Under the pieces are notes generated by a model that was not told the DNA's origin, ran no database searches, and saw only the letters and a program-made list of their open reading frames with translations. A stretch of DNA of 34,749 nucleotides from Mucilaginibacter sp. L196 (GTDB lineage: Bacteria; Bacteroidota; Bacteroidia; Sphingobacteriales; Sphingobacteriaceae): contig NZ_LMUO01000015.1 of NCBI RefSeq assembly GCF_009765905.1, positions 712,029 to 746,777 of the forward strand, written 5' to 3'. The first letter of the stretch is position 1; the number at the start of each line of letters is the position of its first letter. Below are positions 13,737-23,031 of this stretch, in pieces. Made by a program: the position numbers and the translations under genes.

Positions 13737-16244
13737 TTATTTAGTGTCCTGTATTTCCTTTACTGTTTGATCGATCAGTTTAACTGAAGCATCATCATGT
13801 AAAGCGGTACGGCCGGTTTTTACATTACCGTTTAATTCGCCAATAACAAACTGGTCGGCACCATACATTTTATATTGTATAGCCATTGCTTTTAATTCCA
13901 ATATACCTTGTTGCGCATCAGCAGAATTATCAACGCGTGCGGTCATTGCTGCAAATTTCCGGGCCAGCTCAAATTTCATCTGGATATGTGCTTCGTGGAA
14001 TTGTTTGTATACAAAAGGCCACTCTGCTGAGTTTCCGCTGGTAGCGTAAACGCCAACCATTGCAGTGGTAAGGTCGTCCATGTTATCAGCTTCGAAACCT
14101 TTGGCTAAGGTTAACGCTTTTACGCTATCAAGTTTGCTGATAGCAGTTAAAGCAGCGCCCTGTATAGCATATGAACGGCTTGATAATGCCGCAGTAAATA
14201 TATCCATATTGCCAGATGCTTTTAAATTACCTAAGGCGGCAATTGCGGCAGCACGTACTAAAGTGTTAGGATCTGTTTGTGCTAATGATGCCAGGATTGG
14301 CATTGCCGCATTGCGAATAGCATCATTCTTCATGTCCAAAGCTTTGATCGCTTTTATTTGCAGGCGATAGTACTTATCGTGCAGAGCAGAGATCAATACC
14401 TTTTGCGCGCCTTTATCATCCTGTTGTTTGGTTGCCGCGCTAATAGCTTCGGTACGGTCAACATATAATGGTGCATTAAAATATTGGAACACAAATTGAT
14501 CCAATGACTTATTATCGGTCTTTTTAACTAATAACACTTTATCACCATCAACGTTAACTAAATCAGGTTTAAACTCGCTGGTAAAGGTTAGGGTATCGGC
14601 TTTGTCCTGCATCCATACGTTATGGCGTACTTTTTTGCCACCTGCATAAATATCAACCGCGAAAGGCAAAATAAATGGTTTGCCATCCTGGGTTTGTTGC
14701 AGATAAACAGTTTCTTTTTTAGTGGCATCGTCCCATTTGTAGCTAATGCTTAAATCAGGGTTACCTGCACCATAATACCATTGGTTGAAGTACCAGTTAA
14801 GGTCAAGTCCGCTAGCTTCTTCTAAAGCTAAACGTAGTTGTTGTGCTTCGCCGGCTTTAAATGCGTTGGTAGTAAGATAGCTTTTTAAGCCTTTAAAAAA
14901 CGCGGCATCGCCCAAATAAGTGCGCAGCATATTTAAAATACGACCACCCTTTTGGTAGCTCACCAAATCAAATACATCTTCCTTATCGTTATAATGAAAA
15001 CGAACAAGATCTTTAGTTTGATCTGCGGGATCCTGCAGATATTCGTTCATATCCACATAATTCTGATAACCTGCTTCATCTTTACCATATTTGTGTTCGG
15101 CCCAAAGCATTTCGCTGAAATCAGCAAATGATTCATTCATGGTGATGTTGGTCCAGTTTTCGCAGGTTACATAATCACCAAACCATTGGTGGAATAACTC
15201 GTGTGCAATGTCCACGCGGCTATCGTTATAATAAGCATCTAATAACTGGCGATCGGTTAACTGCACCTGTTCGCCGTGTAGGGTTGCGGTAGTATTTTCC
15301 ATCGCGCCGCTTACGTAATCACGTACTACAATTTGCGCGTATTTGTTCCATGGGTAATCAACACCTAAAGTAGTTGAGTAAAATTCCATCAGCTCTGGTG
15401 TCATGCCGAAAATTTGTTTGGCATATGGGGCGTATTTAGGCTCCAGGTAGTAGTCTACATCTTTGCCGCGCCATTTGTCGTGATAGATTTTAAAGTCGCC
15501 CACGGCCATCATAAACAAGTATGGTGAGTGCGGCAAGTCCATCTTCCAGGTATCAGTACGGGTACCGTCGCCATTCACTTTTTGTGAAGCTAAACGACCG
15601 TTTGATAAAGTCACATATTTAGCCGGAACAGTCATGGTAATCTCGTCGGTAGTTTTTTGTTGTGGCTGATCGATGGTAGGGAACCAGGCTGATGAGCTTT
15701 CGGTTTCGCCTTGTGTCCAAATCTGGATAGGTTTATCCGGGTCCTTGCCATCAGGGTTTATAAAGTATAAACCTTTAGCATCGTTAATAGCCGCGCTGCC
15801 TTTTGTTTTTAACAAGTTAGGCTTTGATGTATAGGAAATATAAATTGTATAATTTTCGTTGTTACGGTAAACCCTGTCTAAACGAATAGCCAGTGAAAGA
15901 CTGTCCTGGTAAACATATTTAAGCGGGATATTTTTGCCGTTTTGTACGATGGATATATTATGAATATCCATGCCCTTCGCATCAAGCCTTAAGGTATCGG
16001 TTGGATAAAAATGAGGTTTTAAGTTAACCCATTCTTTACCGTACATAAAGCACTTTTTATAATCAAAGCGTACATCTAATTTAGTGTTGATCAAATCGTT
16101 TACTCTGGTAGGAGTAGCCCGGTAAATATCAATTGCCGGTACATTGTGAGGGATTGGCGGTTCTATTTGCGCCTGCGCTGTATTAAGCGCGGCCACAGCC
16201 ACAAAAAGGCTGCATAATAAGCCCGCAGAAAGGGTTTTTTTCAT
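13737..16244 (-). CDS. M1-family zinc aminopeptidase, secreted
   Basis: An 835-aa metallopeptidase with a signal peptide (about residues 1-25, cleavage after AQA). The N-terminal beta domain leads to the exopeptidase motif GAMEN (313-317) and the zinc site HELFH (H348, E349, H352) with Glu371 in MNESFADF, which is the HExxH-x18-E pattern. It removes N-terminal residues from peptides, here probably in the periplasm. The C-terminal 230 residues have repeated pairs of helices (for example VRAAAIAALGNLKASG), that is HEAT-like repeats in place of the ERAP1-like domain. It is flanked by repeats on both sides and by a terminator. Confidence 0.93.
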   Translation of the reverse strand: MKKTLSAGLLCSLFVAVAALNTAQAQIEPPIPHNVPAIDIYRATPTRVNDLINTKLDVRFDYKKCFMYGKEWVNLKPHFYPTDTLRLDAKGMDIHNISIVQNGKNIPLKYVYQDSLSLAIRLDRVYRNNENYTIYISYTSKPNLLKTKGSAAINDAKGLYFINPDGKDPDKPIQIWTQGETESSSAWFPTIDQPQQKTTDEITMTVPAKYVTLSNGRLASQKVNGDGTRTDTWKMDLPHSPYLFMMAVGDFKIYHDKWRGKDVDYYLEPKYAPYAKQIFGMTPELMEFYSTTLGVDYPWNKYAQIVVRDYVSGAMENTTATLHGEQVQLTDRQLLDAYYNDSRVDIAHELFHQWFGDYVTCENWTNITMNESFADFSEMLWAEHKYGKDEAGYQNYVDMNEYLQDPADQTKDLVRFHYNDKEDVFDLVSYQKGGRILNMLRTYLGDAAFFKGLKSYLTTNAFKAGEAQQLRLALEEASGLDLNWYFNQWYYGAGNPDLSISYKWDDATKKETVYLQQTQDGKPFILPFAVDIYAGGKKVRHNVWMQDKADTLTFTSEFKPDLVNVDGDKVLLVKKTDNKSLDQFVFQYFNAPLYVDRTEAISAATKQQDDKGAQKVLISALHDKYYRLQIKAIKALDMKNDAIRNAAMPILASLAQTDPNTLVRAAAIAALGNLKASGNMDIFTAALSSRSYAIQGAALTAISKLDSVKALTLAKGFEADNMDDLTTAMVGVYATSGNSAEWPFVYKQFHEAHIQMKFELARKFAAMTARVDNSADAQQGILELKAMAIQYKMYGADQFVIGELNGNVKTGRTALHDDASVKLIDQTVKEIQDTK

Positions 16245-16389
16245 GATAATGAGTAATGATGTTCAGTTATAAGACGAAAATAGGATTTGCTTAGGAAATT
16301 AAGACAATTGGGGGCGAAAAATGTTACAGGGAGGGTGATTTTGTTGGTGATTAGAGTGGGAGGAAGGAGCTGGGAGTGGGTTTTCCTTT

Positions 16390-16686
16390 TGTCATTCTGA
16401 ACGCAGTGAAGAATCTATCGATAGGCTCACCGCATGCAGATTAGCGGATAGATGCTTCGTCCCTCAGCATGACAATCTTATTTATAAACTCCTTTGTCAT
16501 TCTGAACGCAGTGAAGAATCTATCGATAGGCTCAACGCTTGCAGATCAGCGGATAGATGCTTCATCCCTCAGCATGACAATTTGTTTATGATCCGCTCCC
16601 TTGTAATTCTGAACGCAGTGAAGAATCTATCGATAGATTCGCCGCGTGCAGATTAGCGGATAGATGCTTCGTCCCTCAGCATGACA
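16390..16686. repeat. Three tandem copies of an 85-bp palindromic repeat
   Basis: The gene-free stretch 16245-16758 holds copies at 16390-16474, 16495-16579 and 16602-16686, each opening TGTCATTCTGAACGCAGTGA (third copy TGTAATT) and closing TTCGTCCCTCAGCATGACA or a near variant. The two ends of each copy are complementary, so every copy folds into a long hairpin. Spacers of 20-22 bases differ in sequence. A related copy lies at 21157-21230. They are non-coding. Confidence 0.85.
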
Positions 16687-16701
16687 AGGGGGAGAAGCAA
16701 C

Positions 16702-16733
16702 AAAAAAGCCATCAATTATTAGTTGATGGCTTT
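16702..16733 (-). terminator. Intrinsic terminator of pyk
   Basis: AAAGCCATCAA (16705-16715) and TTGATGGCTTT (16723-16733) pair with a 7-base loop. On the minus strand a T6 run follows. It starts 26 bases after the pyk stop codon. Confidence 0.9.
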
Positions 16734-16758
16734 AATATTATTAAGTTATCAAATATTA

Positions 16759-18195
16759 TTATTCAATAACGCTTACTTTAAGCATGTTGGTTTTGCCTTT
16801 TTTAACTAAAGGAACCGAAGCAGTATTAATTACCACATCACCAACTTGTACTAAACCATCTGCTTTAAGGGTGTTGTTTACGTCCTCAATAGTTTGATCT
16901 GTACTTTCAGTTTTATTATAGTAGAATGAACGTACTCCCCAAACCAGGCTTAATGCATTAAGCAATTGTTTGTTTGGTGTGAATATGTAAGTGCTTGCTT
17001 TAGGGCGGTAGCTTGATATTTCAAAAGCGGTGTAACCTGATGATGTCATCGAAACAATACCAACAGCATTGGTGTGTTCAGCTAAATATACTGCTGATCC
17101 GCAGACTGCATCGCTCAGGTTGCTGGTTTCATCCTGCGTCCTAACCGGTTCTTCTTTGGCATTGTATGGGTAGCCTAGCTCTTCAACATTACGAACAATT
17201 TTAGCCATTGTTTCAATAACTATAACCGGGAATTCACCAACTGAAGTTTCGCCGCTAAGCATTACTGCATCAGCGCCATCCAGTACAGAGTTTGCAACAT
17301 CATTCACTTCGGCACGTGTTGGGCGCGGGGTGGTGATCATTGATTCCAGCATCTGCGTAGCAACAATAACCGGTTTTGATGCCGCGCGACATTTACGGGC
17401 GATCATTTTTTGCAATAACGGAACTTCTTCCATCGGCATTTCAACACCAAGATCGCCACGGGCAACCATCACACCATCCGTTACCGCGATAATTTCGTCG
17501 ATATTGTCAATAGCTTCAGGTTTTTCAATTTTAGCGATTACGCGGGCCGAACTGCCATGCTGCGCGATGATATGTTTTAATTGTACAATATCCTCAGCGT
17601 TACGAACGAACGATAAGCCGATCCACTCTACATCAAATTGCAGAACAAATTTCAGGTTTATTAAATCTTCTTCAGTTAAACTTGGGATAGATACTTTGGT
17701 GTTTGGCAGGTTAACGCCTTTACGTGAAGTAAGGATACCACCGTGAACAATTTCGCAAACTACGGTATCAACACGGTTAGTCTCGATAACACGCATCTGG
17801 ATTTTTCCATCGTCCAATAAAATAATTTCATTGGCCTGTACATCCTTCGGGAAGGTATCATAAGTAATGTATATCTGGTTGTCGTCACCAATACATTCGT
17901 GGGTAGTTATATTAATACGAGTGCCATTTATTAAATGTATACCACCATCTTTTACTAAACCAATGCGGATTTTTGGTCCCTGCAAATCGGCAAGTATGCC
18001 AATGTTGGTTTTGTATTGCTCATTTATTTCGCGAATTGTGTCGATAACTTTTTTGTGATCTTCAGCTTTTCCGTGCGAAAAATTAAGGCGGCAAACGTTT
18101 ACGCCGGCCTTTATCATGGCTAAAAGGGTTTCTTTAGGGGCCGAGGCAGGGCCCATAGTGGCAACTATTTTGGTACGGTTATAATACAATTTCAT
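16759..18195 (-). CDS. pyk: Pyruvate kinase
   Basis: A 478-aa enzyme that transfers phosphate from phosphoenolpyruvate to ADP in the last step of glycolysis. Visible signatures are KIVATMGPAS at the N-terminus, NVCRLNFSHG, the active-site signature VIAKIEKPEAIDNIDEI with its catalytic lysine, MVARGDLGVEMP for Mg/K binding, and ATQMLESM with RPTRAEVNDVANSVLDGADA. The B domain and C-terminal domain are present and the length fits the usual 470-480 residues. It is monocistronic with its own terminator. Confidence 0.97.
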   Translation of the reverse strand: MKLYYNRTKIVATMGPASAPKETLLAMIKAGVNVCRLNFSHGKAEDHKKVIDTIREINEQYKTNIGILADLQGPKIRIGLVKDGGIHLINGTRINITTHECIGDDNQIYITYDTFPKDVQANEIILLDDGKIQMRVIETNRVDTVVCEIVHGGILTSRKGVNLPNTKVSIPSLTEEDLINLKFVLQFDVEWIGLSFVRNAEDIVQLKHIIAQHGSSARVIAKIEKPEAIDNIDEIIAVTDGVMVARGDLGVEMPMEEVPLLQKMIARKCRAASKPVIVATQMLESMITTPRPTRAEVNDVANSVLDGADAVMLSGETSVGEFPVIVIETMAKIVRNVEELGYPYNAKEEPVRTQDETSNLSDAVCGSAVYLAEHTNAVGIVSMTSSGYTAFEISSYRPKASTYIFTPNKQLLNALSLVWGVRSFYYNKTESTDQTIEDVNNTLKADGLVQVGDVVINTASVPLVKKGKTNMLKVSVIE

Positions 18196-18263
18196 AAATT
18201 ATGAGTTTAAATCTGGCTTACCGAGTATACAAAGTGTAAAACGGACACATTCTAAATTTTGCG

Positions 18264-18689
18264 CTAAAATAGTAGATTTTCCCGTGATTTTATTTTTTTT
18301 GGATCAATCTTTACCGCGGCCACTATTTCGGGTATGCGATTAAGGGATGATACCAGGTTATCGAGGTCATAATCATCAATATAATTTTTGATCATTAAAA
18401 AATAATCTGTTTTACGTATTTCGGGTATCAAATAGCCATCAGAACCTTTGTTGGCTATAAAATAAAAATTAGTGTCACTAGCTTCCCAATGGTGGGTATA
18501 CTTAGAAAAGTACACCGGCTCGGTGTTAGGAAGGATCTCGACCGCAAGATCGGCAGTTTTAGCCAAATTAAAGTTTAAATACTTGTTAATAAGATAACAA
18601 ATACGGTAATCTTTAAGCGGTGTTGTTACTGCAATTAGTACAAAATCAAGATCGATCTCAAACTTTAATATTTTTCTGTTCAAAATCAT
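18264..18689 (-). CDS. IPExxxVDY-family protein
   Basis: A 141-aa protein of a Bacteroidota-only family named for its C-terminal motif; here it reads RIPEIVAAVKIDPKKIKSRE, with Lys-Ile-Asp in place of Val-Asp-Tyr. The family pattern LDFVLIAVTTPLKDYRICYL at the start and FIANKGSDGYLIPE in the middle also match. The frame extends to 18731, but ATG 18689 fits the family N-terminus. Function is unknown; it lies between pyk and acpP, as is often seen, and is transcribed divergently from acpP. Confidence 0.8.
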   Translation of the reverse strand: MILNRKILKFEIDLDFVLIAVTTPLKDYRICYLINKYLNFNLAKTADLAVEILPNTEPVYFSKYTHHWEASDTNFYFIANKGSDGYLIPEIRKTDYFLMIKNYIDDYDLDNLVSSLNRIPEIVAAVKIDPKKIKSRENLLF

Positions 18690-18771
18690 TACATTTGCGC
18701 CGGTAAAAATACAATTTGAAAACCTTAGCAAGTAAATTTTTGTTGAGTTAAATGCGCAAAAGTTTTTAGAT

Positions 18772-18801
18772 TTGATATTTAACAGAATTTATTTTTCTTT
18801 G
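18772..18801 (+). promoter_or_regulatory. Candidate promoter of acpP
   Basis: TTG (18772-18774), 19 bases, then TTTCTTTG (18794-18801), which differs from TAnnTTTG at one fixed position. Leader of about 28 bases before the ATG. Confidence 0.35.
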
Positions 18802-18834
18802 CACTGAAATTATTAATCATTAAACTATAAGACT

Positions 18835-19071
18835 ATGTCTGATATCGCTTCAAGAGTAAAAGCTATAATCGTAGAAAAATTGGGAGTTGACGAGAACGAA
18901 GTAACCCCGGAAGCAAGCTTCACCAATGACCTTGGTGCTGATTCTTTAGACACCGTGGAACTGATCATGGAATTCGAAAAAGAATTCAATGTGGCTATCC
19001 CTGACGATCAGGCTGAAACAATTGGTACTGTAGGTCAGGCCATTGCTTACCTTGAAAAAAACGTTAAATAA
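18835..19071 (+). CDS. acpP: Acyl carrier protein
   Basis: A 78-aa acidic protein that carries acyl chains on a phosphopantetheine arm. The attachment site is Ser37 in [16 protein letters not shown]. The four-helix layout and length are standard. fabF follows after 17 bases and rnc after that, the usual fatty-acid cluster order. A GAAATTA-rich leader precedes the ATG without a marked Shine-Dalgarno site. Confidence 0.97.
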   Translation: MSDIASRVKAIIVEKLGVDENEVTPEASFTNDLGADSLDTVELIMEFEKEFNVAIPDDQAETIGTVGQAIAYLEKNVK

Positions 19072-19088
19072 CTCGCAAAACCCTTTAA

Positions 19089-20342
19089 ATGGAGTTTAAG
19101 AGAGTTGTAATAACCGGGCTTGGAGCACTTACTCCAATTGGCAACAGCGTTCCTGAATACTGGGAGGCTTTGATAAATGGGGTAAGTGGCGCCGCGCCTA
19201 TTAAGAGTTTTGATACTTCAAAGTTCAAAACCAAATTCGCGTGCGAAGTGAAAGGCTTTGACGCGGATGCATTTTTAGGCCGAAAAGACGCGCGTAAGCT
19301 CGATCCTTTTGTTCAGTATGCATTATATTCCACTGCTGAAGCGGTTGCGGATGCAGGTTTGGATTTCGATAAATTGGATACCAGCCGTATTGGTGTTATC
19401 TGGGGATCGGGTATTGGTGGTTTAAAAACATTTTTGGATGAAATTGTAAATTTCGCCAAAGGTGATGGAGCGCCACACATTAACCCCTTCTTTATCCCAA
19501 GGATGATTGCCGACATCGCGCCGGGCCATATTTCTATTAAATATGGTTTACGCGGGCCAAACTTTACTACGGTTTCTGCATGTGCCTCATCAAACAACGC
19601 ATTAATTGATGCTTTTAACTATATCCGTATGGGTAAAGCTAATATGTTTGTTACCGGCGGATCAGAAGCTATAATAAATGAGGCTGGTATTGGTGGCTTT
19701 AACGCGATGCATGCGCTATCAACCCGAAATGATGACCCGGCAACGGCCTCGCGCCCGTTTGACCTTGACCGTGATGGTTTTGTGGCAGGCGAAGGTGCAG
19801 GAACCATTATTTTGGAAGAATATGAGCATGCGAAAGCACGTGGCGCTAAAATTTATGCTGAAATGATAGGCGGGGGCATGAGTGCGGACGCTTACCATAT
19901 GACTGCCCCACACCCGGAAGGGCTTGGCGCGGCTTTAGTAATGAAAGAAGCACTGCGCGACGCGGGTATTGAAGCATCGGAAATTGATTATGTGAATGTG
20001 CATGGTACATCAACCCCGATTGGTGATCCGCAGGAGATAAAAGCTATACAGACTGTATTTGGCGATCATGCTTATAACATTAATATAAGCTCAACCAAAT
20101 CCATGACCGGGCACTTATTAGGTGCAGCGGGCGCTGTTGAAGCGATTGCTACGATATTGGCCATTAAAAATGGTATTATCCCTCCAACTATTAACCATTT
20201 TACTGATGACCCGGCTTTTGATCCAAGGATAAACTTTACGTTTAACAAGGCGCAGAAAAGGGAAGTGAAAACCGCGCAAAGCAATGGCTTTGGGTTTGGT
20301 GGCCACAACGCATCGGTAATATTCAGGAAGTTAGAAGATTAA
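19089..20342 (+). CDS. fabF: 3-oxoacyl-ACP synthase II
   Basis: A 417-aa condensing enzyme that elongates acyl-ACP with malonyl-ACP. The catalytic triad is Cys165 (SACASS), His305 (NVHGTSTP) and His342 (GHLLGAAGAVEA), close to the positions in E. coli FabF. RRVEITG-like start RVVITGLGALTPIGN and NGFGFGGHNAS near the end are signatures of the family. It is co-transcribed with acpP and rnc. Confidence 0.97.
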   Translation: MEFKRVVITGLGALTPIGNSVPEYWEALINGVSGAAPIKSFDTSKFKTKFACEVKGFDADAFLGRKDARKLDPFVQYALYSTAEAVADAGLDFDKLDTSRIGVIWGSGIGGLKTFLDEIVNFAKGDGAPHINPFFIPRMIADIAPGHISIKYGLRGPNFTTVSACASSNNALIDAFNYIRMGKANMFVTGGSEAIINEAGIGGFNAMHALSTRNDDPATASRPFDLDRDGFVAGEGAGTIILEEYEHAKARGAKIYAEMIGGGMSADAYHMTAPHPEGLGAALVMKEALRDAGIEASEIDYVNVHGTSTPIGDPQEIKAIQTVFGDHAYNINISSTKSMTGHLLGAAGAVEAIATILAIKNGIIPPTINHFTDDPAFDPRINFTFNKAQKREVKTAQSNGFGFGGHNASVIFRKLED

Positions 20343-20351
20343 TTGTATTAA

Positions 20352-21077
20352 ATGCCTATAAGCCGTTTCTACAAACTATATATCTCTCCTAACAGAAAAT
20401 ATGTTAAAATTTTAAAGAATTTGCTCGGATTTGTTCCGGGCAATTTGTCGTTATACCGGTTGGCATTTCGCCATAAATCGGCGGCGCAAAACATCAAAAA
20501 AGGCGTAAAGAACAGTAACGAACGCCTGGAATTTTTGGGCGATGCCGTTTTAGGCAGCGTTGTTGCCGAAGTGCTGTTTAAACTTTACCCTTACGAGGAT
20601 GAAGGCTTTTTGACTGAATTGCGGTCGAAAATTGTAAGTCGTGTTAACCTTAACCAGTTAGGTAAAAAGCTTGGCTTTGATAAACTGATAGAGTTTGATA
20701 ACCGCGCTTTAAATTCACAAAGGCAAGGATCACTGTTAGGTGATGCTTTTGAGGCCTTGATCGGGGCTGTTTATTTGGATAAGGGCTATGACTTCACCAA
20801 AAACTTTTTGATAAACCACATTATCAAATCGCATATCGACATCCATAAACTGGAGCAAACCGAAACTAACTTTAAGAGTAAGCTGATTGAATGGTGCCAG
20901 CGCCATGGTAAGGATATTACCTTTGATTTGGTGAACAACCATGAAGGTGAGAACATCAAACTATTCTCGGTACAAGCCAGTGTTGATGGCGAAATAGTGG
21001 GCTTAGGTAAAGAATTCAGTAAAAAGAACGCGGAAAAGCTAGCCGCTGAGAAAGCTTGTGAATCGTTAGGAATTTAA
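20352..21077 (+). CDS. rnc: Ribonuclease III
   Basis: A 241-aa double-strand-specific endoribonuclease that matures rRNA and cuts structured mRNAs. The signature NERLEFLGDAVLG holds the catalytic Glu and Asp; a second acidic site is LLGDAFEALIGAVYLDKGY. A dsRNA-binding domain closes the protein (FKSKLIEWCQRHGK to KKNAEKLAAEKACESLG). It starts 9 bases after fabF. Its substrate range may include the stem-bounded unit at 23631-24065. Confidence 0.95.
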   Translation: MPISRFYKLYISPNRKYVKILKNLLGFVPGNLSLYRLAFRHKSAAQNIKKGVKNSNERLEFLGDAVLGSVVAEVLFKLYPYEDEGFLTELRSKIVSRVNLNQLGKKLGFDKLIEFDNRALNSQRQGSLLGDAFEALIGAVYLDKGYDFTKNFLINHIIKSHIDIHKLEQTETNFKSKLIEWCQRHGKDITFDLVNNHEGENIKLFSVQASVDGEIVGLGKEFSKKNAEKLAAEKACESLGI

Positions 21078-21089
21078 ACTAACCAAAGC

Positions 21090-21230
21090 GTCATTGCGAG
21101 CGAAGCGTGGCAATCCCCTACTTACAGAATCGCTTGAGATACTCAACCTTAAAAAATGTCATTCTGAGCATAGCGAAGAATCTGTAAAGTAGTTTACACC
21201 AGTACAGATTCTTCGTCCCTCAGAATGACA
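21090..21230. repeat. Two palindromic repeats after rnc
   Basis: At 21090-21118 a partial copy of a common repeat (GTCATTGCGAGCGAAGCGTG and more). At 21157-21230 a copy related to the 85-bp repeats at 16390, with arms of about 28 bases: TGTCATTCTGAG and CGAAGAATCTGTA pair with TACAGATTCTTCG and CTCAGAATGACA. The second could terminate rnc transcription and the convergent gene. Confidence 0.75.
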
Positions 21231-21251
21231 AATCTATTTAACTTCTAAATC

Positions 21252-21983
21252 CTAATACAACTTTTGTAAATCCGCCCCATCTTTATGTGTTTTATAATAT
21301 TCCAGGTAATGTTTTATGTGGCTGATGAGCTCGTAATCATTCCAACCCCGCATGTCTTCGTACGATGGGGTATACTGCTGCATAAATTTTACCACATCAG
21401 CATCCGGTAAATGGGTTACCTGTTTTACCAGTTGCGGAGTATAACGTTTGCTTACCTCAACAGCTTCCAGCTCGTTTTTGGAAAATTTGGCGAAGTGGCG
21501 CTCATTGGTAGCATCGGCACTAAATAACTCATAAAAAGCAGTAATAGGCGAGGCGATAAATGCCATTAACGGCGGGTGCCCATCAAAATACAGGCCTTTA
21601 CTGCGGTAGTCATTCATTACACCGTTTAATTCCTGTCTGGTACTTTGGCCTTGTATGGTAACCTGCTGCAACACAATAATAGGCTGCATGTAAACTATCA
21701 TGTCGTTTGGCCCGCTTACTACTTGTTTTTGTTCGGTATAACCGGTTTTTTTGAAGAGCAAAGTATCCCCTTTTGATGCCGGGATGCTAAAGCCGCCAAG
21801 CTCATCACTCATCATGATCTGCTGACTTTTTAAGTTGGTAACAGTTGCCGAGGCAATACGTTCGTCGCTGCTTTTTTTGAAGAAGATGCCATTTACAGTA
21901 AATGCCTGTTGCGCTTGCGCGAGTATCGGCAGACAAAAAAAAGCGATTAACGCAGGATATATTATGAGGTAACGGGTGTTCAT
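21252..21983 (-). CDS. Carboxypeptidase-like regulatory-domain protein, secreted
   Basis: A 243-aa protein with a signal peptide (ends AQAQQ near residue 25). Residues 28-100 form a CarboxypepD_reg-like beta-sandwich (VNGIFFKKSSDERIASATVT, then GGFSIPASKGDTLLFKKTGY), the domain that usually precedes TonB-dependent receptor plugs. Here no barrel follows; the remaining 140 residues are helical and charged. Such stand-alone proteins in Bacteroidota are of unknown role, probably in the periplasm or outer membrane. It is monocistronic and convergent with rnc. Confidence 0.75.
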   Translation of the reverse strand: MNTRYLIIYPALIAFFCLPILAQAQQAFTVNGIFFKKSSDERIASATVTNLKSQQIMMSDELGGFSIPASKGDTLLFKKTGYTEQKQVVSGPNDMIVYMQPIIVLQQVTIQGQSTRQELNGVMNDYRSKGLYFDGHPPLMAFIASPITAFYELFSADATNERHFAKFSKNELEAVEVSKRYTPQLVKQVTHLPDADVVKFMQQYTPSYEDMRGWNDYELISHIKHYLEYYKTHKDGADLQKLY

Positions 21984-22141
21984 TTAAATAATAACGTAAA
22001 CTTATTAATTGTATATCGTATTAAATGTAAAAAAGTGTTAATGGAGTGCTTGGGTGGGTCGAAATCAACGTTTGGAGATTAGGATTTGGTTAGAAAATAT
22101 GATTATTTTAGCCTAAACTCTAAACTCCAATCACTAATTAC

Positions 22142-22149
22142 TAAATTTG
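22142..22149 (+). promoter_or_regulatory. -7 box directly before yicC
   Basis: TAAATTTG matches TAnnTTTG and ends three bases before the ATG at 22153. Transcription would start near the start codon. Confidence 0.45.
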
Positions 22150-22152
22150 CAC

Positions 22153-23028
22153 ATGATAAAATCCATGACAGGGTATGGAATTGCTGCTGCCGACTCAGGC
22201 ACCACAAAATATACCGTTGAGATAAAATCCCTGAACAGTAAGTTTCTTGAGCTATCATTACGATTGCCAAAAATATTCTCTGATAAAGAATTTCAGTTGC
22301 GTAACGATTGCAATAAGCAAATAGAACGCGGGAAAGTTAACCTTTCTATCACCGTTGAACAACAAAACGGTGTGGTAAAAGCAGCTGGTATTGATACCGT
22401 TCTGCTAAAAAATTACTACGAGCAATTAAAAGCGGTGAGCGTTGAATTAGGAGAACCGACAACTAACCTGATGCAACTGGCGCTTGGTTTACCCGAAGTA
22501 GTTAAATACGACGAGGAAACAGTTTCAGAAGATGAATGGAAATTGGTTGAGAAAACTTTTAACCAGGCTGTTGCCGCGTTCCAAAAATTCCGCTCAGATG
22601 AGGGTAATGTTTTGGAGCAGGATTTGAAATATCGTATCAACATCATCCTTGAAAACCTTAAACTGGTTGAGATTGAAGAGCCTAAACGTGTGCCGATTAT
22701 TCGTGAGCGTTTAAACTCATTTTTGGAAGAAGCCACTAATAAGGAAGGCATCGACCAAAATCGTTTTGAGCAGGAGCTGATCTATTTTATTGATAAGCTG
22801 GATATTACTGAAGAAAAGGTACGACTAAAAGCTCATTGCGATTATTTTTTAGAAACGCTTAAAAACAGCGATGCTAACGGTAAAAAATTAGGTTTTATTA
22901 CCCAGGAGATCGGCAGAGAGATAAATACTTTGGGATCAAAATCCAACGATGCCAACATGCAGAAACTGGTAGTAGGCATGAAGGAAGAATTGGAAAAAAT
23001 GAAGGAACAACTTTTAAACGTATTGTAG
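22153..23028 (+). CDS. yicC: YicC/YloC-family endoribonuclease
   Basis: A 291-aa protein opening MIKSMTGYGIA, the family hallmark, with an N-terminal YicC domain and a C-terminal DUF1732 part (DEGNVLEQDL, then HCDYFLETLKNSDANGKKLG and FITQEIGREINTLGSKSND). Members cut or destabilise RNA. The ATG at 22153 is used instead of the upstream TTG (22147), since the TTG is part of the -7 box. gmk follows 3 bases later, a conserved pairing. Confidence 0.92.
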   Translation: MIKSMTGYGIAAADSGTTKYTVEIKSLNSKFLELSLRLPKIFSDKEFQLRNDCNKQIERGKVNLSITVEQQNGVVKAAGIDTVLLKNYYEQLKAVSVELGEPTTNLMQLALGLPEVVKYDEETVSEDEWKLVEKTFNQAVAAFQKFRSDEGNVLEQDLKYRINIILENLKLVEIEEPKRVPIIRERLNSFLEEATNKEGIDQNRFEQELIYFIDKLDITEEKVRLKAHCDYFLETLKNSDANGKKLGFITQEIGREINTLGSKSNDANMQKLVVGMKEELEKMKEQLLNVL

Positions 23029-23031
23029 TAG

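Noticed and set aside
16390..16686. CRISPR-like array of regular repeats
   Set aside because: Repeats are 85 bases, palindromic over their full length and diverged, with 20-22-base spacers in only three copies and no cas gene nearby.
18196..18263. Promoter of pyk
   Set aside because: A TTTG-containing box is present on the minus strand but with three bases instead of two between TA and TTTG, so I could not assign it.
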